From the NCBI RefSeq assembly GCF_009883635.2, contig NZ_CP026115.2, positions 4,402,001 to 4,466,000 on the forward strand: a stretch of DNA of 64,000 nucleotides, read 5' to 3'. This DNA is from Pseudomonas putida (GTDB taxonomy: Bacteria > Pseudomonadota > Gammaproteobacteria > Pseudomonadales > Pseudomonadaceae). Each line of letters opens with the position of its first letter. The first letter of the stretch is position 1. The position numbers were made by a program, and so were the translations under genes. A model generated the notes under the pieces. It saw only the letters and a list, made by a program, of their open reading frames with translations, ran no database searches and was not told the origin of the DNA. Positions 57,132-64,000 of the stretch are shown one piece after another.

Positions 57132-58382
57132 ATGTTCAGACCTCTTTTCGCATTCATCGGTACGCGTTACACCCGTGCCAAGCGCCGTAACCACTTCGTC
57201 TCGTTCATTTCCCTGACCTCGATGATCGGCCTCGCCCTGGGCGTGGTGGTGATGATCGTGGTGCTCTCGGTCATGAACGGTTTCGACCACGAGATGCGTA
57301 CCCGCGTGCTGGGCATGATCCCCCACGCCACGCTGGAGAGCGGCCAGCCGATCAACGACTGGTCTGCCCTTGCCCAACAAGTAAAGCAGAATCCGCAGGT
57401 GCTGGCGGTAGCCCCGTACACGCAGATGCAGGGCCTGCTGACCCATGACGGCAAGGTGCAGAAAGTGTTGCTCAATGGCATCGACCCGGCGCGCGAGCGC
57501 GAGGTGTCGATCATCGACAACTTCATCCAGCAAGGCAGCCTCGACAAGCTGGCGCCCGGAGAGTGGGGCATCATGATCGGCGACAAGGCCGCGGCCAAGC
57601 TGGGCGTGGCCATCGGCGACAAGCTGACCTTCGTCGCCCCCGAGGTCAGCGTGACCCCGGCCGGCATGTTCCCGCGCATGAAGCGCTTTACCGTGGTCGG
57701 CACCTTCCACGTTGGCGCTGGCGAGATCGACGGTTACCTGGGCCTGACCAACATCACCGACCTGTCCCGCCTGCACCGCTGGAAGCCGGACCAGGTGCAG
57801 GGCCTGCGCCTGAAGTTCGACGATCTGTTCCAGGCGCCGCGGGTAGCCTGGAGCATCGCCCAGCAGCTGGGCGACCAGGAGTACTACAGCCGCGACTGGA
57901 CCCGTACCCACGGCAACCTGTACCAGGCGATCCGCATGGAAAAGGCCATGATCGGCCTGCTGTTGCTGCTGATCGTCGCGGTGGCGGCATTCAATATCAT
58001 TTCCACCCTGGTGATGGTGGTCAACGACAAACGCGGTGACATCGCCATTCTCCGTACCCTGGGCGCCACGCCTGGGCAGATCATGCTGATCTTCATGGTC
58101 CAGGGCACGGTGATCGGGGTGATCGGCACGCTGATCGGCGCCGTGGTCGGGATCGTCGCGGCGCTGAACGTGAGCGCGGCGATCGCCGGCATCGAGAAGC
58201 TGATCGGGCACAAGTTCCTCAACGCCGATGTGTATTTCATCGATTACCTGCCGTCGCAGATCCAGGCCCAGGACGTGTATATGGTCTGCGGTGCGGCACT
58301 GGTCCTGAGTTTCTTCGCCACCCTGTACCCGGCCTGGCGTGCGGCCCGCACCCAGCCTGCAGAGGCGCTACGTTATGAGTGA
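57132..58382 (+). CDS. lolC: Lipoprotein-releasing system permease LolC
   Basis: A 416-residue inner-membrane protein of the LolCDE exporter that releases outer-membrane lipoproteins to LolA. One N-terminal membrane helix ([16 protein letters not shown]), a large periplasmic domain (about 50-260) and three C-terminal helices ([20 protein letters not shown] and following). It overlaps lolD by 8 bp. Its paralogue LolE is encoded downstream. The lipoproteins predicted in this window (mqo, apbE, YgdI/R) would be clients. Confidence 0.94.
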   Translation: MFRPLFAFIGTRYTRAKRRNHFVSFISLTSMIGLALGVVVMIVVLSVMNGFDHEMRTRVLGMIPHATLESGQPINDWSALAQQVKQNPQVLAVAPYTQMQGLLTHDGKVQKVLLNGIDPAREREVSIIDNFIQQGSLDKLAPGEWGIMIGDKAAAKLGVAIGDKLTFVAPEVSVTPAGMFPRMKRFTVVGTFHVGAGEIDGYLGLTNITDLSRLHRWKPDQVQGLRLKFDDLFQAPRVAWSIAQQLGDQEYYSRDWTRTHGNLYQAIRMEKAMIGLLLLLIVAVAAFNIISTLVMVVNDKRGDIAILRTLGATPGQIMLIFMVQGTVIGVIGTLIGAVVGIVAALNVSAAIAGIEKLIGHKFLNADVYFIDYLPSQIQAQDVYMVCGAALVLSFFATLYPAWRAARTQPAEALRYE

Positions 58383-59073
58383 GTCGCGCATGAGTGATAA
58401 AGCCGTTCTGAGTTGCCGCAACCTGGGCAAGTCCTACGACGAGGGCCCGGAGTCGGTGCAGGTGTTGTCCGGGCTCAACCTGGAACTGCACGCCGGTGAG
58501 CGCGTGGCCATCGTCGGCAGCTCCGGCTCCGGCAAGAGTACCTTGCTCAACCTGCTCGGTGGCCTCGACCGGCCGACCCAGGGCAGCGTGTGGCTGGCCG
58601 GCGAAGAGCTGTCGGCTCTTGGCGAGCGCGCCCGCGGCCTGCTGCGCAATCGTGAACTGGGCTTCGTCTACCAGTTCCATCACCTGTTGCCAGAGTTCAC
58701 CGCCATGGAGAACGTGTGCATGCCGCTGCTGATCGGCCGCACCGCCATCCCGGAGGCCCGTGAGCGCGCCGAGGCGCTGCTCAAGCGCGTTGGCCTGGGC
58801 CATCGCCTGCACCACAAGCCGGCCGAGCTGTCCGGTGGCGAGCGCCAGCGGGTGGCAATCGCCCGTGCCCTGGTCAACCGCCCGGGCCTGGTGATGCTCG
58901 ACGAGCCGACCGGCAACCTCGACCACCACACCGCCCAGGGCATCCAGGAACTGATGCAGGAGCTGTCCAGTGCGTCGCGCACCGCTTTCCTGGTGGTGAC
59001 TCACGACCTCAACCTGGCGCGCCAGATGGACCGCGTACTGAAGCTCGACGACGGCCACCTGGTGGCGATCTGA
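58375..59073 (+). CDS. lolD: Lipoprotein-releasing system ATPase LolD
   Basis: A 232-residue ABC ATPase: Walker [13 protein letters not shown]-loop [15 protein letters not shown] (LolD-typical), signature [15 protein letters not shown], Walker [16 protein letters not shown] at 58375 lies inside the lolC 3' end, with AGAGG 9 bases upstream; a second in-frame ATG at 58390 is possible. Energises LolC/LolE. Confidence 0.95.
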   Translation: MSESRMSDKAVLSCRNLGKSYDEGPESVQVLSGLNLELHAGERVAIVGSSGSGKSTLLNLLGGLDRPTQGSVWLAGEELSALGERARGLLRNRELGFVYQFHHLLPEFTAMENVCMPLLIGRTAIPEARERAEALLKRVGLGHRLHHKPAELSGGERQRVAIARALVNRPGLVMLDEPTGNLDHHTAQGIQELMQELSSASRTAFLVVTHDLNLARQMDRVLKLDDGHLVAI

Positions 59074-59132
59074 CCGAGTGCACGGGGTGGCGATGCCGCC
59101 CCGTTTTCCCGTTTTAATTGGGTGTTTCCTAC

Positions 59133-60374
59133 ATGTTCAGACCCTTGCCCATCTTCATCGGCGCGCGCTACACCCGGGCCAAGCGCCGCAACCACTTCAT
59201 CTCGTTCATTTCGATGACCTCGATGATCGGCCTGTCGCTGGGCGTGCTGGCGATGATCGTGGTGCTGTCGGTGATGAACGGCTTCCAGCGCGAAATGAGC
59301 TCGCGCATTCTCGGCCTGGTGCCGCATGCCTCGATCCTTGGCGTGCAGCCGCTGGACGACTGGCGCAAGGCTGCCGATGCTGCGATGCAGAACCCGGCCG
59401 TGATGGCCGCGGCGCCGATCACCGAGATGGAAGGCATGCTCTCGTACAAGGGGGCGATGCAGCCGATCCAGGTCAGCGGCATCGACCCTGCCGAGGAAGA
59501 CAAGGTCTCGATCGTCGGCCAGCATATCGTCCAGGGCCGCCTGCAGGGCCTGCAGCCGGGTGAGTACGGCGTGGTCATCGGCGAGCTGACCGCGCGGCGC
59601 TTCCGCCTCAACACCGGCGACAAGCTGACCCTGATCGTGCCGGAAATCAGCAAGGAACCCGGCGGTATCACCCCGCGCATGCAGCGCCTGACCGTGGTCG
59701 GCATATTCAAGGTCGGTGCCGAGCTGGACGGTTCGCAGGCCTACATGCATGTGGCCGATGCCGGCGAAATGCAGCGCTGGGCGCCTGGCCAGGTACAGGG
59801 TGTGCGCCTGAAGCTGCACGACTTGTACGCAGCGCCGCAGGTGTCCAAGGCGATCGCTGCCGGCTTGGGCGATGGCTATCGCGCCGATGACTGGTCGCAC
59901 ACCCAGGGCAGCCTGTTCAGCGCGATGAAGATGGAAAAGACCATGATCGGCCTGTTGCTGCTGATGATCATCGCGGTGGCGGCATTCAACATCATCGCTA
60001 CCCTGGTGATGGTGGTGAACGACAAGGGGCCGGACATCGCCATCCTCCGTACCCTGGGCGCCACGCCAGCGCAGATCATGGGCACGTTCATGGTCCAGGG
60101 CAGCCTGATCGGCATTGTCGGCACCTTGATCGGTGGCGTGCTCGGGGTGATCGCTGCGCTCAATGTCAGCCAGATCGTCGGCTGGCTGGAACGGGTGAGC
60201 GGGCAGCACATCTTCACATCGGATGTTTACTTCGTCAGCAGCTTGCCGTCCGAGCTGCAGGGCGGGGATGTGCTGATGATCTGTGCTGCCGGGTTGGTGA
60301 TGAGCTTCCTGGCGACCATCTATCCGGCGTATCGGGCTTCTCAGGTTCAGCCGGCGATTGGCCTGGCAGTTTGA
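59133..60374 (+). CDS. lolE: Lipoprotein-releasing system permease LolE
   Basis: A 413-residue permease with the same build as LolC (first helix [17 protein letters not shown]-terminal [20 protein letters not shown]) and many identical stretches, showing that the two arose by duplication. Starts 59 bp after lolD at ATG 59133. The hairpin at 60391 closes the operon. Confidence 0.94.
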   Translation: MFRPLPIFIGARYTRAKRRNHFISFISMTSMIGLSLGVLAMIVVLSVMNGFQREMSSRILGLVPHASILGVQPLDDWRKAADAAMQNPAVMAAAPITEMEGMLSYKGAMQPIQVSGIDPAEEDKVSIVGQHIVQGRLQGLQPGEYGVVIGELTARRFRLNTGDKLTLIVPEISKEPGGITPRMQRLTVVGIFKVGAELDGSQAYMHVADAGEMQRWAPGQVQGVRLKLHDLYAAPQVSKAIAAGLGDGYRADDWSHTQGSLFSAMKMEKTMIGLLLLMIIAVAAFNIIATLVMVVNDKGPDIAILRTLGATPAQIMGTFMVQGSLIGIVGTLIGGVLGVIAALNVSQIVGWLERVSGQHIFTSDVYFVSSLPSELQGGDVLMICAAGLVMSFLATIYPAYRASQVQPAIGLAV

Positions 60375-60390
60375 TGTTTGCTAGAGAACC

Positions 60391-60411
60391 TGGGGGCGCC
60401 AAGCGCCCCCA
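60391..60411. terminator. Terminator hairpin shared by lolE and the sensor kinase gene
   Basis: TGGGGGCGC / GCGCCCCCA with a 3-base loop, followed on the plus strand by AATTTAT. Located between convergent genes, 16 bp past the lolE stop. Confidence 0.8.
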
Positions 60412-60414
60412 AAT

Positions 60415-61758
60415 TTATCGAATTTCAGGCAATTCGATCACGAACCTTGTCCAGCCGTCACCGCATTGCGCCCGAATACTCCCGCCATGGGCCTGCACGA
60501 TCGACCGGGTAATCGCCAACCCCAACCCGGCATGTTCGCTGCTACCTTCCCGCCGCGCCGGGTCCACCCGGTAGAAACGATCAAACAGGCGCGGTAACGC
60601 CGCCGCTTCGATGGCCGCCCCGGTATTGGCCACGCAAATCCGTAACCCCGGCTCCAGCGTCACCCGTATCTGCCCACCCGCCGGCGTGAAGCGCAGGGCG
60701 TTGTCGAGCAGGTTGGACAGGGCCCGGCGCAGCATATGCCGGTCTCCCTGCAATACCGCCTCGCCTTCGCGCATCAACTGCACCTCATTGTCCTCGGCCA
60801 ACGGCGCGTAATACTCCAGCAGCGCGTCCACGTCATCGTGCAAGGCCAACGTCGCCTGCCCCGGCACCAGCAGGCCATGGTCGGCCTTGGCGAGGAACAG
60901 CATGTCGTTGATCATCTGCGCCATCCACTGCAGTTCCTCGAGGTTGCCATGCAGTGCCTCGCGGTATTCCTCCAGGCTGCGCGGGCGGGTGAGGGTGACC
61001 TGGGTGTGGGTCAGCAGGTTGGACAGCGGCGTGCGCAGCTCGTGGGCGATGTCGGCGGAGAACGCCGACAGGCGCTGAAAGGCGTCGTCCAGGCGTTGCA
61101 GCATGGCGTTGACGGTGGTGGCCAGTTCCGCCAGCTCCTCGGGCATCTGCGCCACCGGCAGGCGGGTGGTCAGTGAGCGCGCCGATACGCTGTTGGCCAC
61201 CTGGCCCATCTGGCGCAGTGGTCGCAGGCCGCTGCGCGCGGCCCAGGCACCCAGCAGCGCAGTGGCCAGGGCCGACAGCCCGACGGTGAGCCAGATCAGG
61301 CGCTGCATGCCTTGCAGGAAGTGCTGGTGATGGGTGATGTCGAGAAACAGCGTCAGTTGCGCAGCCGTCTGATCGTCCGCTGGCACTGCCAGGCTTCGAT
61401 AATCGACGCCGCCTGTGTGCAGCGTCGTCAGCCCGGGCGTTGACGGAGTGCCTGGCAGGCCGTCGCGGCTGGCGAACCAGATTGCCCCGTCGCGGCCATC
61501 GATGCGCAGCGCCAGGTCAGCCTGGTGGCTGAGCTCGTTGCGCAGGGCTGGCAAGCGGCTTTGCAGATCGTCAGGGCCCTTCAGGCCAGCGAGCTGGCTG
61601 CGAAACAGGGACAGGCGCGACTCCAGCAGTTGCTGGTCCAGTTCGACGAAATGCTGCTCGCTGGCACGGTTGAACAGCAGCCCCGCACCCAGCGACACGG
61701 TGGCGGTACAGGCGGCAAACAGCAGCGCCAGGCGCGTGCCGAGGGAAAGCCGGCGCAT
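60415..61758 (-). CDS. copS: Heavy-metal-type sensor histidine kinase (CopS/CusS-like)
   Basis: A 447-residue membrane kinase: first helix about 8-28, a periplasmic sensor of about 130 residues, second helix about 165-185, HAMP, phospho-acceptor histidine in FSADIAHELRTPLSN, and ATPase motifs NLLDNALRFTPAGG and GLGLAITRSIVQAHGG. It belongs to the CusS/CopS/IrlS group. The start overlaps the regulator stop by 1 bp. Pairing with a cupredoxin and a CopR-like box points to copper, though the periplasmic part is not obviously Met/His-rich. Confidence 0.87.
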   Translation of the reverse strand: MRRLSLGTRLALLFAACTATVSLGAGLLFNRASEQHFVELDQQLLESRLSLFRSQLAGLKGPDDLQSRLPALRNELSHQADLALRIDGRDGAIWFASRDGLPGTPSTPGLTTLHTGGVDYRSLAVPADDQTAAQLTLFLDITHHQHFLQGMQRLIWLTVGLSALATALLGAWAARSGLRPLRQMGQVANSVSARSLTTRLPVAQMPEELAELATTVNAMLQRLDDAFQRLSAFSADIAHELRTPLSNLLTHTQVTLTRPRSLEEYREALHGNLEELQWMAQMINDMLFLAKADHGLLVPGQATLALHDDVDALLEYYAPLAEDNEVQLMREGEAVLQGDRHMLRRALSNLLDNALRFTPAGGQIRVTLEPGLRICVANTGAAIEAAALPRLFDRFYRVDPARREGSSEHAGLGLAITRSIVQAHGGSIRAQCGDGWTRFVIELPEIR

Positions 61759-62438
61759 CAGTCCTGGCGCTCTTCGAGCACGTAGCCCATGCCGCGCACG
61801 GTATGGATCAGCTTGTTCGGGTGCGGGTCATCGATCTTCAGGCGCAGGCGGCGTACCGCCACTTCGATCACGTTGGTGTCGCTATCGAAGTTCATGTCCC
61901 ACACTTGCGAGGCAATAAGTGATTTCGGCAGCACCTCGCCCTGGCGGCGCAGCAGCAGTTCGAGCAGGGCGAACTCCTTGGCGGTCAGGTCGATGCGTGT
62001 GCCGGCCCGTTCGGCGCGGCGGCGGATCAGGTCCAGGCGCAGGTCGGCCAGGGTCAGGGTGGTGTCCTGGCTGGGGCTGGCGCCGCGGCGCAGCAGGCTG
62101 CGTACCCGGGCCAACAGTTCGGAAAAGGCGAACGGCTTGACCAGGTAATCGTCGGCGCCCAGTTCCAGGCCGTGCACACGGTCTTCGACGGCGTCGCGGG
62201 CGGTGAGGAACAGCACCGGGGTATCCAGGCCGGCAGTGCGCACGGCTTGCAAAATCTGCCAGCCGTCACGCCCGGGCAGCATCACGTCGAGGATCAGCAG
62301 GTCGTGGTCGCCGGTCACGGCCAGGTACTGGCCAGTCTCGCCGTCGGTGGCCAGTTCGGTGGCGAAGCCGGCTTCGCTCAGGCCTTGGCTGAGGTACTGG
62401 CCGGTGCGGGCCTGGTCTTCGACGATCAGCAGTTTCAT
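61758..62438 (-). CDS. copR: OmpR-type response regulator, CopR/CusR-like
   Basis: A 226-residue regulator: receiver with D51 as phospho-acceptor ([14 protein letters not shown]) and a C-terminal winged helix ([50 protein letters not shown] in part), the sequence pattern of the copper/heavy-metal CusR/CopR group. It is the first gene of the pair and divergent from the cupredoxin gene, with a CopR/CusR-like box in between at 62503. Confidence 0.88.
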   Translation of the reverse strand: MKLLIVEDQARTGQYLSQGLSEAGFATELATDGETGQYLAVTGDHDLLILDVMLPGRDGWQILQAVRTAGLDTPVLFLTARDAVEDRVHGLELGADDYLVKPFAFSELLARVRSLLRRGASPSQDTTLTLADLRLDLIRRRAERAGTRIDLTAKEFALLELLLRRQGEVLPKSLIASQVWDMNFDSDTNVIEVAVRRLRLKIDDPHPNKLIHTVRGMGYVLEERQD

Positions 62439-62502
62439 GGGGCTCCCACAGGGTCGGGTGATGGCTGAAATGATACGTGACGATGTGCCTGCTCGCCCAA
62501 GC

Positions 62503-62517
62503 TGACAAAGTTGTAAT
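62503..62517. promoter_or_regulatory. CopR/CusR-like box between copR and the cupredoxin gene
   Basis: TGACAA-AG-TTGTAAT closely matches the core of the E. coli CusR box (TGACAA-N2-TTGTCAT), with one mismatch. It is 65 bp before the copR start and 73 bp before the cupredoxin ATG, a position suited to control both. Confidence 0.72.
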
Positions 62518-62589
62518 CTTCCCGTCAGCTAACCGCCAGCCGTGCCTTTCTAGAGTGGTTTCATCCCGCTGTGATTTTTCGGAGTCATC

Positions 62590-63117
62590 ATGAAACACCT
62601 GTTCATCGCCGCTGCGCTAGCCCTGGTCAGCCTGCCCACCCTGGCAGATGAGGCGAAAACCTTCGCTTTCGGCGAGCCCGCCCCGGCAGCCAAGGCCACC
62701 CGTACCGTCGAAGTGGTGCTCAAGGACATCGCCTTCGAGCCCAAGAGTCTGCATGTGAAGGCGGGCGAGACCGTACGTTTCGTGGTGGTCAACGAGGGCA
62801 AGCTGCCCCACGAGTTCAACCTCGGTGACAAGACCATGCATGCAGAGCACCAGAAAGAAATGATCGCCATGCAGGGCAAGATGTACAACGCTGCCATGCA
62901 GCATGAGGGCATGGACCATTCGCAGATGGGCCATGCGCCCGCCAAGCCGATGGACCACGGTGCCCATGGCCACGACGGCGGCAACACCGTGCTGGTGCAG
63001 CCTGGCCAGCGCGCCGAGCTGACCTGGACCTTCCGCAAGGCGGCGCCGATCGAGTTCGCCTGCAACGTGCCGGGGCACTATCAGGCCGGTATGGTCGGGA
63101 AGCTGACCATCGAGTGA
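62590..63117 (+). CDS. Periplasmic cupredoxin with Met/His-rich insertion
   Basis: A 175-residue secreted protein (signal MKHLFIAAALALVSLPTLA). The mature part is a plastocyanin/azurin-like fold with predicted type-1 copper ligands H74 (KLPHEFNL), C158, H163 and M168 (ACNVPGHYQAGM). Between the first histidine and the cysteine an insertion at 83-129 carries 8 methionines and 8 histidines (for example HEGMDHSQMGHAPAKPMDHG). This pattern is typical of copper-resistance and trafficking proteins such as CopC/PcoE relatives. Expected to be copper-induced by the CopRS-like pair. GGAGTC precedes the ATG. Confidence 0.86.
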   Translation: MKHLFIAAALALVSLPTLADEAKTFAFGEPAPAAKATRTVEVVLKDIAFEPKSLHVKAGETVRFVVVNEGKLPHEFNLGDKTMHAEHQKEMIAMQGKMYNAAMQHEGMDHSQMGHAPAKPMDHGAHGHDGGNTVLVQPGQRAELTWTFRKAAPIEFACNVPGHYQAGMVGKLTIE

Positions 63118-63185
63118 CTTGCACTCCAAGGCGGGGAGCAAAACCGGTAGACTAGAGGCAATTTCGAACCTCCAGGTCAGTTTCC

Positions 63186-64000
63186 ATGCATCCCGCCGCC
63201 GAACATTCTCCGCTGGGCAAGTCCAGCGAATACATCGCCACCTACACGCCTTCGTTGCTGTTCCCGATCCCGCGTACGGCCAAGTGGGCTGAGCTGGGCG
63301 TGACTGCCCAGACCTTGCCGTGGCAGGGCGTGGATTACTGGAACTGCTTTGAGCTGTCGTGGCTGCTGCCCTCGGGCAAGCCGGTGGTGGCCATCGGTGA
63401 GTTCGCCATTCCGGCTGATTCGCCGAACATCATCGAGTCGAAGTCCTTCAAGCTCTACCTCAACTCGTTGAACCAGACCGTGTTCGCCTCGATCGGCGAG
63501 CTGCAGGCGTGCCTGGTGAAGGACCTTTCGGCGGCTGCTGGCAAGCCGGTGGGCGTGCAGGTGCGCACCCTGGCGGAAGTGGAGGCGCAGGGCGTGGTTG
63601 CCTTGCCTGGGCAGTGCATCGATGCACTGGATGTGGTGATCGACAACTACGAGCAGCCGCAACCTGAATTGCTGAGCTGCAACCCGGAGCGCATGGTCGA
63701 AGAGACCGTGCACAGCCACTTGCTCAAATCCAATTGCCCAGTGACCGGCCAGCCAGACTGGGGCAGCGTGGTGGTGGAGTACAAGGGCAGGGCGCTGGAC
63801 CATGCCAGCCTGCTGACCTACCTGATCAGCTTCCGCCAGCACGCCGACTTCCATGAGCAGTGCGTGGAGCGGATCTACCTGGACTTGAAGAACCTGCTGC
63901 AGCCAGAGCACCTGACCGTGTATGCGCGGTATGTGCGCCGTGGCGGGCTGGACATCAACCCGTACCGCAGCACCGGGGCGATCAGCCCGGCTAACCTGCG
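63186..64000 (+). CDS. queF: NADPH-dependent 7-cyano-7-deazaguanine reductase QueF, 3' end outside window
   Basis: The first 271 codons of the long (E. coli-type) QueF, which reduces preQ0 to preQ1 for queuosine in tRNA. Seen: [28 protein letters not shown] in the N-terminal half (the E-S-K-S-F motif), and the catalytic cysteine in [16 protein letters not shown] (around residue 180). The frame is open at the window edge; the E. coli-type enzyme is only a few residues longer, so almost all of it is here. No preQ1 riboswitch is apparent in the 68-bp upstream gap. Confidence 0.95.
   Translation, partial: MHPAAEHSPLGKSSEYIATYTPSLLFPIPRTAKWAELGVTAQTLPWQGVDYWNCFELSWLLPSGKPVVAIGEFAIPADSPNIIESKSFKLYLNSLNQTVFASIGELQACLVKDLSAAAGKPVGVQVRTLAEVEAQGVVALPGQCIDALDVVIDNYEQPQPELLSCNPERMVEETVHSHLLKSNCPVTGQPDWGSVVVEYKGRALDHASLLTYLISFRQHADFHEQCVERIYLDLKNLLQPEHLTVYARYVRRGGLDINPYRSTGAISPANL

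Noticed and set aside
63118..63185. preQ1 riboswitch upstream of queF
   Set aside because: The gap is only 68 bp and lacks the small H-type pseudoknot pattern with an A-rich tail.

Overview
The window is a stretch of ordinary, densely coded chromosome from a high-GC gammaproteobacterium, most likely a member of the Pseudomonas putida group. The evidence is the gene order aer2-acnA-rlmM-tusA-pdxB, fadBA-DUF1653-topA-(two small conserved genes)-lexA/sulA-psrA-nagZ, and mfd-gapB-apbE-sthA-lolCDE-queF, together with P. putida-type REP palindromes between genes. The assignment rests on recognising protein families and synteny by eye; no database search was run. No CRISPR array, insertion sequence, rRNA or integrase is visible. 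The long reading frames antisense to real genes are shadows of high-GC coding sequence.

Layout. Bases 1-1.6 kb: tail of an M15-type peptidase, a small uncharacterised gene under a near-perfect LexA box, and an RluA-family pseudouridine synthase. 1.7-9.6 kb: energy-taxis receptor aer2 (with a FliA-type promoter), aconitase acnA, rlmM, a 233-bp near-perfect palindrome, tusA, pdxB and a PA1571-like small protein. 9.8-17.5 kb: an ABC exporter, a chemoreceptor, a malate:quinone oxidoreductase with a lipoprotein signal, tRNA-Pro(CGG), a YgdI/R lipoprotein, moaB and moeA. 17.5-25.1 kb: a glycosyltransferase/manC pair, a YegS-like lipid kinase, a NarL-type two-component pair, a degenerate Hpt-like protein and cheV (again behind a FliA-type promoter). 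25.2-31.2 kb: a MOSC protein, slt, uup, a universal stress protein and a small membrane-anchored protein.

31.3-43.8 kb holds linked metabolic and stress circuits: fadBA (fatty-acid beta-oxidation), topA, the SOS regulator lexA with the division inhibitor sulA behind two LexA boxes, and psrA behind two overlapping PsrA operators. psrA would also be expected to control fadBA through a weaker site seen upstream of fadB. These are followed by an L,D-transpeptidase and two tandem nagZ genes that are about 75% identical at the protein level, both with intact catalytic residues.

43.9-64 kb: a SWIM/SNF2 helicase, csiV and mfd form a tight minus-strand run. Then come gapB, apbE, sthA, a glycerophosphodiester phosphodiesterase, a PilZ protein with a long insertion, the lipoprotein exporter lolCDE, a CopRS-type two-component pair facing a Met/His-rich cupredoxin across a CopR/CusR-like box, and queF (cut by the window end).

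I did not find a wholly new multi-gene system. The observations I would follow first are the LexA-boxed orphan gene, the tandem nagZ duplication, the lipoprotein-type Mqo, the histidine-less Hpt protein divergent from cheV, the long palindrome at 7.6-7.8 kb, and the cupredoxin with its Met/His loop.
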